This document shows, piece by piece, positions 31,400 to 45,900 of a DNA stretch of 64,000 nucleotides. The position numbers and the translations under genes were made by a program. The stretch is from NCBI RefSeq assembly GCF_905220565.1, contig NC_059404.1, positions 16,024,472 to 16,088,471 of the forward strand. The letters run 5' to 3'. How positions within the stretch are numbered: position 1 is the stretch's first letter; every line of letters starts with the position of its first letter. The stretch comes from Melitaea cinxia. Its lineage: Eukaryota; Arthropoda; Insecta; Lepidoptera; Nymphalidae. Below the pieces are notes generated by a model. The model saw only the letters and a program-made list of their open reading frames with translations. It searched no databases and was not told the DNA's origin.

Positions 31400-32490
31400 T
31401 CCTCCGCCTCCTAATTAAAAAACCTTACGAGCGCAAGGGCGTGCAGGTGTGGGAAATTCTGTTATTGCCTCGACTTCTTCCGCTACAGTTTTCGCGCTGT
31501 TAAAAAGCTCCTCAAAAACGGTCGCATTACGGAATTCAGACAAACTTATTTTTGAATTGTCAATCATTTTCACCGCTTCTGACAATACAACGTCTGACTT
31601 TTGAAGTGCCTTGCTAACTACATTTATCTTGCTTACAATTTCAAACCAGAAAGAAAATGAATTTAAACGACTTAATTTTTGCCAGTAATGATTTTGCCAT
31701 ATTTCTGGACTCTGAATCTTTGCTCCTATCGGAATATATGGTAAACAAGGCATCATACACTTCCCGATTCAAAACGTAGAACTTTTACTGCTTCAACCCT
31801 GCTCTCCTATCGAGTATTTGAAAGTGGTTTTAGACTTAAAGTTGGCACTTCTTTAGCAAGTATTTGCCAACGTGCTGTTGACGCGGAAAAAGACATAAAT
31901 TTCTTGCACAATTGAAAAGAAATTTACAATTTCTAATGAACTTTTAACTGCGTCATTCCCTACCAAATTTAGGCTGTGTGTCGCACAAGGTACATAAAAT
32001 GCGCGCGGTTTTAAATCTAAAATTCGATTTTGTAGACATATATTTCCCTTTCACGTTTGCATATTATCGTAACTTGATTACGCATATCTTGCACGTCAAC
32101 TTCATTTGAAATTAAAAAATCTAACAAAAATTGAGTTAAGCTCAGGCCAATAGTGTCTGTAATAGGAAAAAACCCAGAAAGTGTTCTTTTACTTCAGCCT
32201 TGTTGTTGCTTGAATTTAAAAGGGCGTAACGTACGACAACCGATATTTGTTCTTCATGAGCAATATCTGGAGTGCAATCTAAAATAATTGAAAAATATTT
32301 GTATAGTGTCAATTCCAAAACAATAGCTTTTTTATTTTTTCCCCTAATAATTGTATTATTTTATTCTGAATATTATGGCCAAGATAATGAGTTAGGCGTG
32401 ACTCAGATTTCTGAATAAAGGCGATGTGTTCAGCAAGCATATTATCAAAATTAGAGGTATATTAACTGTTGTTGCCAGTTAAAGTTGCAA
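31400..32490 (-). pseudogene. Decayed hAT-type transposase (ZMYM/DUF4371-like)
   Basis: Minus-strand translations in shifting frames give connected pieces: MLAEHIAFIQKSESRLTHY and LGEKIKKAIV (32440-32330), YFSIILDCTPDIAHEEQISV with VVRYALLN (32300-32215), PRAFYVPCATHSLNLVGNDA (32010-31950), then an open stretch of 113 codons (31756-31415). Order and motifs fit hAT-related zinc-finger-MYM-like transposases. Several frameshifts and stops make it inactive. It lies between mRpL1 and Rab11. No terminal inverted repeats were identified. Confidence 0.7.
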
Positions 32491-32796
32491 TCTATTACTA
32501 GACCAAGGTATGTGTGATTGTCTTAACTTCAGTGGGTTTGGCAATCATTCGTATAGGACATAGGTAATTGTTGGTTATGAAGGCATGAGTCAAGGAGAGA
32601 TATTAATTGTTTTTGAAGGAAAGATTTTTATAAGGTGAGCCGATATGGACTTAGTTCGTTTTTTGCGCATTTAAAACAATCCTGCATCATGGCACCGTCT
32701 GCAGAGAGCATTGAAATCTATAAATCTGTAAATTTTTCATTGCTTCATTCACATTGCTATCAGCAACGAGTAAACATGTCATCATCATCATCATTT

Positions 32797-33018
32797 CAGT
32801 CTATTGCAATCCACTGTTGGACATAGGCCTCCAAAAGTTCGCGCCAAAAATAGGCTGGGCAGGTGGGCTGGTGACCGCAGGGCTAGCTTTGTCGCACCGA
32901 AGACGCTGCTGCCTGTCTTCGGCCTGTCTATTTCAAAGCCAGCCGTTGGATGGTTATCCCGCCATCGGTTGGCTTTATAAGTTCCAAGGTGGTAGTGGAA
33001 CTGTGCTACTCCCTCTAT
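32797..33018 (+). repeat. Family A repeat, shortened copy
   Basis: Preceded by (atc)n. Part of the centre is lost between gcgccaaaaa and taggctgggcag, and the end (cttagtcgcctcttacg onward) is missing. Confidence 0.7.
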
Positions 33019-33024
33019 TATTTT

Positions 33025-33225
33025 TTAACTGACTTCAAAAAAGGAGGAGGTTACTCTATTCGACCGTATATATTTTATGTATGTTCGGGGATAATTTCAT
33101 CGTTTATGAATCGATTTTGATAATTCTTTTTTTGATGGAAAAGAGATATCCTCAGTGTGGTCCGATGATAAGAAAACCAGAATCTGATGATGGAATATCA
33201 GAGAAATCAAGGGAAACCCTTGATA
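33025..33225 (+). repeat. Family C repeat, copy 2
   Basis: Starts ttaactgacttcaaaaaagg and includes gagatatcct, aggaaacc-like and agggaaaccctt blocks shared with the other family C copies. Confidence 0.5.
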
Positions 33226-33679
33226 ATCGTAGTGACGACTAGTGCGTTTGTTATTTGTTTTGTCTGCTTACGTTGTATTATTTGTCGATGTAATTTAGTT
33301 GGTTTTTTCGTTTGCAAGCAAACACAATTATTATTTAGGACAAAGGTGCATTCGTCATGATATTCAGTGATGCAGTAGAATATTATTCTGCGTCTTACAT
33401 TAAGCATTTAGTTATTAAGCATTTAAATTTTTCTAAGGCTTAGCAAAGATCATTTAATTATTCGTTAAATGCTTTATTTCATGAGTGTATTTTCTTAATA
33501 TTTTTTAATTATAAATTATATTTGAATCAAGATTGCTTACAACTTTCTGTACGTGTATACGAGTATTTTGATAGTTCGGAAATAGAAACGTCATTCGTAA
33601 AATGTAAATTGGAAACGTCATCGTATCCGTATTGGTAAAAATAGAAGCGAAGATAAAACAAACATTTCTGAACGCAGCG

Positions 33680-33910
33680 TAGGGGCGTAAAACAATCCGC
33701 CATTTTGTTCCAGTGACAATTTAGGATTCAAATTAGATTTTAACCCGTCTTTTTTTAATTAATCCGATATTTAAAGTGATATTTTGTGAGCTGTGTAGTG
33801 TTTAAAAAGCCTGTGATATTTTTGTGTACAACTATTTTGTTTACGTTACGGATATCTTGACGTTATTATTTGACCGATTTTGACGTCGGACGTACAACTA
33901 GATAATCAAA
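33680..33910 (+). promoter_or_regulatory. Rab11 5' UTR and promoter-proximal region
   Basis: Contains aatccgccattttgttcc near 33694-33711, a YY1/Pho-type core (GCCATTTT) often close to housekeeping start sites. The rest up to 33910 reads as 5' UTR. The transcription start is not determined. Confidence 0.4.
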
Positions 33911-36900
33911 ATGGGTACAAGAGAGGACGAATACGATTATTTGTTCAAAGGTAAATATTTATCATTATTCTAATAATATAATACAAATACAATGCAATAT
34001 ATTACTGTCGAATACGTCTTTAAACTTATAAACTTAAGTATAAACTAAAAATCTTTGATTCATCTTAAATGACGTAGAATATCGTGTAGTGTATTAGATT
34101 TTTATCTTATTTTCAATGAGAATATTCTGGCACCGGCCGTAAACGCAATATCCTGTAGCCTGTAGGTGTTTTTATGATACAATTTATACTTTTTGCTTTG
34201 TTTTTTCATCAGCTGATTGAAAGCCATCGATCGATTTTACAAAAATTTCTCTCCCTATGACTCATCCTCGAATAATCGTGTTTGATTTAGTAAACGCACT
34301 TATATACTATAAATTGTATCATACAAGATTCTATTTAGTCCCACAATGTATTTAGTCGGGTTTATTTACTGTATGTTTCTTTTGTTCCAGTTGTCTTGAT
34401 TGGTGACTCTGGTGTGGGTAAAAGCAGTCTTCTCTCGCGTTTCACTAGAAATGAATTCAACTTAGAATCAAAATCAACAATAGGCGTGGAATTTGCAACA
34501 AGAAGTATAGAGGTAAACAGTTATTTTTACATAGATTTAATAAAACAAACACAATAGTTAGATGCTTTACATTCCTTTGTTTCGAAACTTATTTACTGTT
34601 ATTTTCTGTAGTATGAGTTCATTATTATTTTGATAATACAGTAAATTGAAAACACTTATATACTTAAGAATTTAAATGTATTAATTATTATTATTTATTT
34701 TTAACAAGATCATTTTCATTTCAAAATGAAATTTGAATTCAAATAATTCAAACAGTAAGAAAAGTAATATAAACTAAACAACAATAGAATTCAGTGCAGT
34801 ATTATTTGAATAATATACATATGGCAAATATTCTTAATGAAAAAGGTTTTTTTTAAACATATATTTATCACAAACCAATACATATTACTGAATACTTGAT
34901 AGTGTGTTATCAGGACTTATCTGCTCAACTAATTAGAATGTGAATCAGTATAGTTTTAATTTCCTTTTAAAACATGTTACACATTAACGTATACGGCACA
35001 TTAAGTTTTTTAAATTTTTTAAAACAATTTTCCTTTTATTTCTAATTGATTTTTGATATTTAAATACTGCAAAATGACTTATATTATTAAATATAAATAA
35101 ACTAAATGAACGAAGAAATCATAATAATTTTAATTATATTTCCCTGTATATCTGTTATTTACATTATCTAATAATAAATAAAGTCAGCGGTGCAATAGTG
35201 ACTTTGGACAGTATTTTTTAGATATATCTTTTGGTTTATTTTGGATAGGTATAAATACAGCATTGTAATTCTTTAAATTGGCATTACTTTTTTTTATGGA
35301 CTGATTGACATGAAACAAGCACTAAATGTTATGTGAAGCTTACTACAATATATTAGTGAAAACCACATCTAAATTGGATACTCCGATTCTGAGATTAGTG
35401 TGCACAAATGCACCGATAAACTTTCAAAACTTCTAACAATCATTGTTTTAGGTGCTATTTGCGCTGATAAAGGTCCCAATAATATTTTTTCTCGTATATC
35501 TTCCATTTACAGACAGTGATCCATTACGTTTTTATTATATATATTGATATATTTTTTTTGTTATGAAATCATAATTTAAATTGACCTGAATATAGTAATT
35601 TTTTGCAAGGATATTTGAGTTAATAATATTTTTCTATCGGTTTTAAATATTGTTCTGTTTATTGTTTTGGAAAATTTTTTGAATTATTAAATTAAATCTG
35701 TTGAATCACTACATAGTATAAAACAAAGTCGCTTTCTCTGTCCTTATATCCCTATGTATGCTTAAATCTTTTAAAACTAAGCAACGGTTTATATGTATAA
35801 TACATGCCTAATATAATAGAGGAACAGCTTTTGCAACCGTGCGAAGCCGGGGCAGGTCGCTAGTTTATTATACATAAGTATGACCGTTGATGTCTGTGGT
35901 TTTATTTAAATAATGTGTAGTTTTCTTGTGAAATGTTTAAAATGTTAGTAGATTTAAGCTAAGATAAATTATAAAACTAATGGTGTGCTCAATATTATTT
36001 AAGTCTTTTGTAAAATGAGAATGCAAAGTGAATTTAGGTCCAAAGGCACTCCTAACACTCATCTTAAACAAATAATCATCCCTTCAAACAAATGTTCTTA
36101 GTCAATATTAGTAGATTTTTAGTCTCAGTTTGTTTGGTTATTGTAGCAGTTACTCTTTTGTATGTAATAATATTTTTTACAAAATGTATGGATTTTGATG
36201 CCATTTCCTAAGATAGACTTCAATTTAATTAACAGTGGCCTTTCTCCTGTATGGAGAAAGAGGACTTTGCCCAGCAGAGGAGGGATTTTGCAAAAAACTA
36301 GTGTGCTTTACATGACTTAAGTAAAACTCACGAAACGTAATTTTTTCTATCTTCACTAACTTGTATCTCCCTCTCAACTTCCATTCGCCTCGCCCGATCA
36401 CACTTTTCGTAACGCACTCGTCACGCATTCACCAGCTTACTCCATAAGTCAAGCGCCCATAAAGAAGAACTCCAAAAACGTTCAAGGAATTAAATAAAAT
36501 CGCTCTAAATTATGTGACCAAGGGATAAGCCCTCACATATATTTTTTTTATTATGTTAAATTCAAGACACTTGATGATACTACACAAAATGATTGAAGAC
36601 GAGCTTCTTTATATCTCGTAAAGAGACTTTTAATGTATCATATATAGCATACTATTATTCACTTTAGTAGCAGTTTTGACCTCATTAAAACTTTGTGATA
36701 CATTTGGCACATTTCCGAGTTGTACGTGATAATATCGAGCGTTGTAAGATTGTTTTTATATTGTGAATGAATTGTTTACATCAATTTACTAAACTGGCCG
36801 TGTCTAATGTGAAATCACACACGCGTTAATTAGAGAAAAAAAATTAGCCTACAGCTTTCTCGGCAAATTGGCCATAAAATACAAAAAAAAAATCAATTAA

Positions 36901-39900
36901 ATCCAGTAAGGAGTTTCTGAAATTGGCGCCTTTAAACAAACAAACTTTTCTGTTTTATAATATTAGTATGGATTAGCTTCTATGTAAGTTTTTTAACTTT
37001 CTCGATCACTATGATAACATTTGATTATACGAGACTTGCGCGATTCATATATTGAATCTTGCCATGGTTCGTGGGCGACGGTCCCATCCCATAGAATGAA
37101 GCGTAAACTAGCTCCTTTTTTGTTTTATTATTTTGTACGTCATGTGTCTATCTAACGCGTACTTTTCTGAATTTTACCAATTATCTGCTCTATTTTTTTT
37201 TTCATTACGTAAGTATTTAGTAGAAAATGTTACAAAATTGACAAAAAAAAAAAAAATGATGACTGAATCGTTCCAGCCATTCGGGACACTTGGCAAAACA
37301 TTTTAGCGATTCATTTTCATTTATATAGAATGTGTGTGCATCTCGTGGTTCATTAACGTTGTAGCCGAGCTCAGTTGCTTTAAATATTAATACATTTTTT
37401 CATTTAACCGTAGTTATAACGTAAATGAATACGATAAATAAGGGCTTAAATTGAAAGTTACAAAAAAAAAAAATACATTTTATAAATTTTGTCAACAAGC
37501 TATTGCGTATTGTGTTTTCTCGAATTGCAGATACCAAGATATTTATAGATACAATATATACATACATAAATAGTCTTTCAGGTTGCCAAATCGATATATT
37601 TGGTTTAGAAAAATGTACATACGTGTATTGAACTTATTTAGATAGGTCTGAGCATAAAAAAACCAACTGATAATACGCGCTAAAGAATGATATTATAACG
37701 AGGACATTTGAATTTTACATTAATAGGTATCGACCTAGTTATACATGGACTGATGATAAATAAAATTCGTCTTGAAGTGTTTACGCTAGAGATTAATATA
37801 TATGTAATAAGCAAAAAATTGCCGTATATACTGAAAGAAATTCGCTTTCACTTCTCGTTCAATTCCGATAATTTTCGTATTGGCTAATATTTCCTCACGG
37901 CTTATGAGACTCATAGAATGATATTGAGAATCCTCAGAAGCTTATCAGTACCTATCAGATTTTAACTATCTGAAAGAGTTTTTAAAAATGCATCTGTAGA
38001 TTTTTGAATGCATTTAAATAAATTATTTATCTATAGTTCTATAAATAGTGATGTTGTTAATTGGATTCTGAACAAAATGATAAAGTGTAAACTAACGATC
38101 CTAATTACAATTTAATGATATGGAATTTAATTTCTATTAATAATCATTTTACAACCACAGTAATCAAATGGACTACATATCGACTGCCAATCTACTTGCT
38201 ACGTTTTTAGTTGAGTCTTAAGGATGTATACATATATACAGTTTGGTGTATGCGCTGTGTCAAAATAACTTTTGTTCATCATCTGTTCTATTTACGCTTC
38301 TCATACGCGTCACAACAAAAGCTGCCAATCAATTTCACTATTTAGCACGATGTGTTCAGATGCTATTGCGCTGGCGGTTGCGGGTTCGATCCCTGCTCAT
38401 GACAAACATTTGTATTGGCCATACAGATGTTTGACGTTGTCTGGGTGTTTGTGCAGTCCTTGTGGGTCTCCCCACCGTGCCTCGGAGAGCATGATAAACC
38501 GTCGCGGCGTCGGTCCCGGTTGTTATCATGTACACCTGATAGTGATCGTAACACATAGTAGGGAATATATCCAACCCACATTGGAGCAGCGTGGTGGATT
38601 AAGCTCTGATCCTTCTCCTACATGGGCAAAAGAGCACTATGCCCAACAGTGGGATATTAAAAGCTGAAGCGTTCAAAATAGATATTAAATGTGAACAGGT
38701 ATTCTGCAATATTGCAAATTAAACTTTGCGATTGTGGAAATATTTATTATTTAAAAGAGTAAGACGTAAATACATACATGCGTCATAACAAAAATATTTT
38801 TAGCCGCGATATCATCAAGAGGTCGAATTGTTCAGACAGTATTTCTGTACGTTATGTGTAATATAACCAGAAATGCTAGAATGACCGCATTCTAATGCTG
38901 CTCTATCGATGTTCACTTATATAATGTAATGTTTAATATAGTTCGAAGACTTTGTAGCTAAAGTCTCACGCGATGTCGATTTTTATTGATTTCTGTGATT
39001 TCTTTACATTTATTTAAAGGCAGTTGTTTCGTTTTAAAAAGGTATATGTGTGTGAAACTTCCCGATGAGAGAGAGCGGATCACGTAGTTTTTACTAGTGT
39101 GATGAAGATTTGAATTGGTCTATTGTTGATTTAATACAAAATCTTTCATTACCTTAAAGGCAATAATTAATAAAAAATAATAAAGCCTCGTCTTCAGACG
39201 TTTCTACCCATGCTACTAATTAACGACTACTATTCTGGTGTTCTGGTGGTATCATTCCATTACGCCAACGGTAGCAATTTAAATTTCTACTGAGATGTTT
39301 GTATATGTATAAGTGTTTGATCATTAACGATATATTGAAAGTAGCAGACATATGTACACTGATCAATACAAACAGCTGAAATAATAAACTGAAGGGTACA
39401 GGGGCAAAACAAGAAATGTCACAAAAACAAAAAGTTATGTAATTAACATTTTAATTTTTCAAAGTTAAAAACTTTCTTAAGTGTCTTTTAAAATTATAAA
39501 ACGCTAATAGGAACTTTAGTTTACCTTATAAAGTCTTATTTTTAGGAATATGAAATATTGAAAAGAAAATATATATTTTTTTAATAATTAAAAAATTATA
39601 GTAATTCACTTTTGAAACATACAGTAATTGTGTTTGCTCGCAAACTAAAAAAAAACCGACTTTAATTACATCGACGAGTAATACAACGTAGATCGACGAA
39701 AAATAGTCAAGTAACTACGCGTTATCAAAGATTACTCAAAAAGTAGTTATCAAATCTCAATAAAATTAATATGTGACCACATGACAAACACCACCTTTCG
39801 ATTAAATTAAAAATTATTAAAATCGGTACACCCGGTAAAAAGTTATTGCGGATTTTCAAGAGTTTCCCTCGATTTCGCTGGGATTCCATCATCAGATCCT

Positions 39901-42900
39901 GGTTTCCTTATCATGGTACTAAACTAAGGATATCTTCTTTCCAACAAAAAAAGAATTATCAAAATCGGTACAATCAGTAAAAAGTTATTGCGGCTTTTCA
40001 AGAGTTTCCCTTGATTTCTCTGGGATACCATCATCAGATCCTGGTTTCCTTATCATGGTACTAAACTAGGGATATCTACTTTTCAACAAACAAAGAATTA
40101 TCAAAATCAGAACACCCAGTAGAAAGTTATGCGGTATAATACAACGTAGGTCGACGAAAAAAGCGTCAAGTAAAAATGCATTATTAGATATAATTCGAAA
40201 AGTAGTCGTTAGATCTCACATAAATTTAAATGGGACCAATTGACACACACCACCTTTCGATTAAAAAAAATTTGTCGAAATCGGTCCACACGGTCAAAAG
40301 TTCTGATGTTAACATACATTAAAAAAAAAATACAGTCGAATTGAGAACCTCCTCCTTTTTTGGAAGTCGGTTAAAAACTGGTAATGTCCACTGTGTCCCA
40401 TACAAGGAATGTCCAACTTAATAATTGTTTTACTAATTATGCATGAGGAATGCCTTCACAAAGTAGGATTGAGCCCCTTTAGAACAAAATCTTTTGAAAT
40501 CCATTAAATCCTTGTACTTTTCTGCATTAATAGGTAAAAAAATTGATAGGGAAATTCTGGTAATTCAAATTCATTTGATGTGTCTGATCCAGTTCCCTTT
40601 TTTGCCATTATGGGTAATTTCTTCCATATACCATTATAATTACTTCTGTGTAAAATAACTCTAAGGTGTTACTATACAGTTATTTCATTCAGTCAGTCAG
40701 TCAGCTCAGCCTATTGTAGTCCACTGCTGGACATAGGCCTCCCCAAGTTCGCGCCAAACATCCCGATTTTCCGCAATCCTCATCCAGCCTACACCGGCAA
40801 TCTTACGTAGATCGTCGGTCCAATGGGCTGGAGGACGTCCCACACTGCGTTTGCCAAGACGCGGTCTCCACTCTAGGACCCGTCTGCTCCAACGACCATC
40901 AGTCCTGCGGCACAGATGGCCAGCCCACTGCCACTTCAACTTACTAATTCTGTGGGCTATGTCGGTTACTTTCGTTCTCTCGCGCATAGTCCCATTTCTA
41001 ATCCTATCTTTGAGAGATACCCCAAACATAGCCCGTTCCATTGCACGTTGAGCGACTTTAAACTTGTGGACCAGTCCCTTCGTCAGTGTCCACGTCTCGG
41101 CTGCGTATGTTAACACAGACAGGACGCATTGCTCGAAGACTTTTGTCTTCAAGCAATCAACAGAGACTTATCGCCTCTCTTAAAGAACAGCACCACCACA
41201 CTCCTGGACCACGCCTCCGGCGTGGTACCTCGATGGATGACGGCGTTAAATAGTCTTTGGGCTTTTGGGACAGGTCACCCTGCGGCCTTAAGGAGCTCAG
41301 TGGTAATTCCGTTATCCCCCGGGGCCCTTCCGTTTTTAAGCTGCGCGACAGTTATTTAGATAAAAATAATGCATTTGTGTTTAAATCGTTTTTTAAGGAA
41401 ATGCTAAGAAGGTGGAGTCAGTTGCCTATGTCGTTAAGCGTCAGTTCGTTATCGTTTGTTGATCTTGCAATCGAGATCGTTTTTACGTACATTTGTTCGA
41501 AAATAACGTGTGAAAGTTGGTGAACGGAGCATATGAGTGCACTTCCCGCAGCACCGGAGTTAAGGTGGAGTCAGACGCGCAACTCTAAGGTATTGTAATA
41601 TCTATAAATAACGAAAAGCTAACCTAAAAACTTGAAGACAATATCTTCGTAACCACGGGGTTTACACGATAATTGTGATACGGGGGGGGGGGGGGGGGCC
41701 AAAATTATACCGCTCCAAATAAACACTCGGCATAACCACGACATAGCCTCAAAGTTGACATAAGTATTTTGACAGCTTGGACATTCCTTCTTACTATCCG
41801 TTACACTATGGACATTCCCTATTTTGTTCCTGTATACAGTTTTGAGACTTTAGTAATAGATCTGATTATACGCGTTTTTACACTTTTTGTGTAATGCTAA
41901 CTAAAAATACACAGGAAAATTAAAATATTGCCATTAAAAAAACTTAGAATTTTAGTGACATTCCTTGTTTTGCACCTGTACCCTTCAACTGATAGCGACC
42001 TCTTACGTTGAACGTACACTGAGAAATTATATGAACGCTTCACTCAACACTCACACAGGGTCTTCACAGTCCCCATTTGAATAATCCTGATTCGGGGGTC
42101 TGAAAACATACACATTAACGAACGCTTGAAATACAACAAACATTTATCACTTCACTACATATTATAAAACAAACGCTTTCTCGCTTTCTCTGTCCCTATG
42201 TATGTACCTAAATCTTTAACACTACGCAACGGATTTTGATGCGGGTTTTTTTAATTGAAAGAATGATTAAAGAGGAAGGTTCATATGTTTAATACATGCG
42301 TAATATAATAGAGGAACATTGATAGTTTTTGCAACCGTGCGAAGCCGGGGCGGGTCGCTAGTATTCTATATTTCAATCGTATTGAACCCATGACTGTTAC
42401 CGTTGGAAAAATCCATCATGGATACCCTCTAGCGCGGGGACGGCAGAGGGTTATGTCAGACTCCTACTGACTAAAAAACCACCACGTGTGAGCAGTCGTC
42501 CGCCTGAGTGGGGCGAGATGGGGTCGCGCTAGCATTCGCCACCTCGCCCCGGCGGTAGGCCCGGGCAAAGTTTCCGGGCCCCGGCACAATGGTGGGGTGG
42601 CCTCGCTCACATTAAGGCCACCCCTCAGACGTGTGGGGTCGTGTCATCCGGCCGGCCGAAGTCCCTCGGCTATCGGATAGGAGTCTCCCCCCGGGATTTC
42701 CTCGCCGCCACAAAATGATATGTTTCGGCGAGGATCTCCGCCTGAGTTGCTATTACACTGCGTCAACCATAACAATAAATCAATGCAAGAGATATAAAGA
42801 ATCGATGTAGTACTATTTAACCATTTATTATATATACTTAAGCGTTTTGTCTAGAACTAGCTTGCGGTACTAATGTACCAAATTTGTTTGCCACTACGCT

Positions 42901-45900
42901 ATTGCTTGTCTCAACATACGTTGAACTAAATTAGTGCTGACCTCGAGTAGGCCTTGAGATTATATCAGCGTTTTTAGTAAAGTCAAACATTTTAAGAACA
43001 CTTAACAAAGAACGATCTCTTGTTTGTATTTAGTTTTTTGATTATTTAATATTAAGTTGATGATACACTGTTGTTGTTGTCACATGTGATATCAGTTGTG
43101 CGAGAGGTACCCGTGATATTTTTTAATTTTGTAATTTTAATGAGGTAGGATACAGTAGGAAACATCTTGCTCAAAATTTGGAACAGTCCTACTGAGTATA
43201 GTACCCTTACACCCTTACAAAAGATCACAGCTAAATGACATGGCTCGCAAGTTCTATGGTGATAAGTTGTCCAGGGCTCCTAGGAAGGGTGCGGGTAGGC
43301 TCGGCGACGCCCTTGCAAAGCTTCCTGTGTTGCAGACGGCCATACACGTTATCCGTTTGCCATCAGAGGGGCGGTACGTTTCTTTGCCGTCGTAGCGGAA
43401 TAAAAGAAAATCTAAAAAAGGTTTACCTTCTCCAAATAAAAAATCTACGTATAAATGTAACTATATCGTGCACAATACTGCTCAGTTTGTTCATATCCTG
43501 AGATTTTGTCTTATATAACCTAGGAGACCTTGAACCGACGCTATCAAACCGTGTCTTCGAGGAATACTATTTCAATGAATTAAGTTACGTTATATAATAT
43601 TCCTTGTGTCGTATTTATTATTTACTAGCCGACCCGACAGACGTTTCCCATCCTGTGAACTGTCAAACTTTAACTCTAATCGTTACGTTTTCTGAAATTT
43701 CACAATATTCTGCGCTATTTTTTTAATCTTTCATTCCTTATGAACGGTTATCAAAGTGTTAGAAAACTATTTAAACAGAAATTAAACAAATTGGTTCAGG
43801 TGTTTTCGTGTTTAGCGCTTAGGAACATATTTAGCGATTCATCTTTATTTACATAGAATATAAACCCTTTGATAACAATACATGTTAATGAAGACAATAT
43901 ATGTTAGTGTATTTACTAAGAATTTTTGCAATTCTTCGGGTTTAGTGTTTATGGTTAGACGATCTACACTCTGTATGATCGTTGAAATGAAAAAAGAGAG
44001 GTTCTAAGGACTCCCAAGTATACTTTCCAAACTAGAAACTTATTTGGTCGATGGGTTTTAGTTTCTCAACAATGGTCAATTCTAACAAATGTTTTATTTA
44101 AATATCAAAATCAAAAATTTCCTTATTCACTTCAAAAGCACTTGAATCGTCATTTTTACAAAGTACACATAATGTTAATTAATTATAGTTAAGGTAATAA
44201 CACCAATTTGGATTGTACTTTTTGCTAAGAAGAATAGCGATGAAATACATAACTTTAAGAGTCGTCAATATATCGCCCAAAAGATCAGACATAGATTTCA
44301 TGAAAGGCTGTAACGCTTACAGCGCGTTTCTGTCATTTCTGTAGTGTAGTATCGAATGATAAGCTTTGGCTATTAAAGATTGTAAGAAATTTGTCGTTAC
44401 CCTTTCGTAAAACTGTTTATTATTATAAACATTACAATTATATGAAAACCTTGCAATTCTTGTCTTTCTGAGGACTGCTGTTGTAAAGCTTCATAATAAT
44501 AATAATAATAAAAACGCACACAGATAAGAAATAAATTGCAGGTTTTTAAAAAAGGCACGCACGGGATACTTTGAGCGCGTGGATGTTGTATAATTTAATA
44601 AAAAAAAGTGCAGTTCATACTTGACCGTCATTCTTATCAAATCTTAACCCCTTAACGACAGATAAAATAAGGCTATTACGTAATCTACGTAAAATAAACT
44701 TTAAAATGTATTGCGAGTTACAATCGTTAGCGGTTTCGATTTCTGTTGATAACACATATCTGAATCAGTACTATGAATCATATCTCGAAATATAGCTATT
44801 GCTATTAGTAATCGAGTAAGTTTCCAATTGTTTCTATGTGTAAGACATATTTGAATTGATTCATTGAAGTTTCTTGAAGTAAAACTTCTTTAGGCATGCT
44901 TGACTTAGGGATTAAGCTGGTGAATGCGTGACGAGAGCGTTACGAAAAGTGTGATCGGGCGTGGCAAACGGAAGTTGAGAGGGAGATATAAGTTAGTAAA
45001 GATAGAAGGAGTTGGTTGTGGTTGGTTTGTGACTGTTGCGCTGGCGGTTGCAGGTTCGATTCCCGCACATGACAAACATTTGAATTGGCCATACAGATGT
45101 CATGGTCTGGCTGTTTGTGCAGTCCTTGTGGTTCTCCCCACCGTGCCTCAGAGAGCACGTCAAACCGTCGGTCCCGGTTTAATACATGATAATGTACACC
45201 TGATAGCGATCGTTACTCATAGTAAAGAATATATCCGCCAACCCGCATTGGAGCAGCGTGGTGGATTAAGCTCTGATCCTTCTCCTACATGGGGAAAGAG
45301 GCATATGATGCCTAGCAGTGGGACATCACAGGCTGAAGCGACGTCTCGTATATTACTGTAGGGGCAATTTACTTCAGTCGTGTGGTCTAAAGCACACTCG
45401 TTTTTAACCGACTTCCAAAAAAGGAGGAGGTTCTCAATTCGACTGTATTTTTTTTATGTATGTTACATCAGAACTTTTGACCGGGTGGACCGATTTCGAC
45501 AATTTTTTTTTTAATCGAAAGGTGGTGTGTGTCAATTGGTCCCATTTAAATTTATTTGAAATCTAACAACTACTTTTCGAGTTATATCTAATAATGCGTT
45601 TTTACTTGACGCTTTTTTCGTCGACCTACGTTGTATTATACCGCATAACTTTCTACTGGATGTACCGATTTTGATAATTCGGATAATTTTTTTTGATGGA
45701 AAGGAGATATCCCTAGTTTAGTACCATGAGAAGGAAACCAGGATCTGCTGATGGGATCCTAGAGAAATCGAGGGAAACTTTCGAAAATCCGCAATAACTT
45801 TTTACTAGGTGTACCGATTTTGATAATTTTTAATTTAATCGAAAGCTGATGTTTATCATGTGGTCACATATAAATTTTATCGAGATCTGATAACTACTTT

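Noticed and set aside
38272..38667. 131-codon plus-strand frame and two minus-strand frames
   Set aside because: They lie on SINE family B. The same frames occur in the copies at 45030, 51850 and 62100 with stops and shifts, so they are repeat sequence.
41129..41523. Plus-strand frames near 41.2-41.5 kb
   Set aside because: The sequence reads as RTE reverse transcriptase on the minus strand to 41345; the plus-strand frames have no domain.
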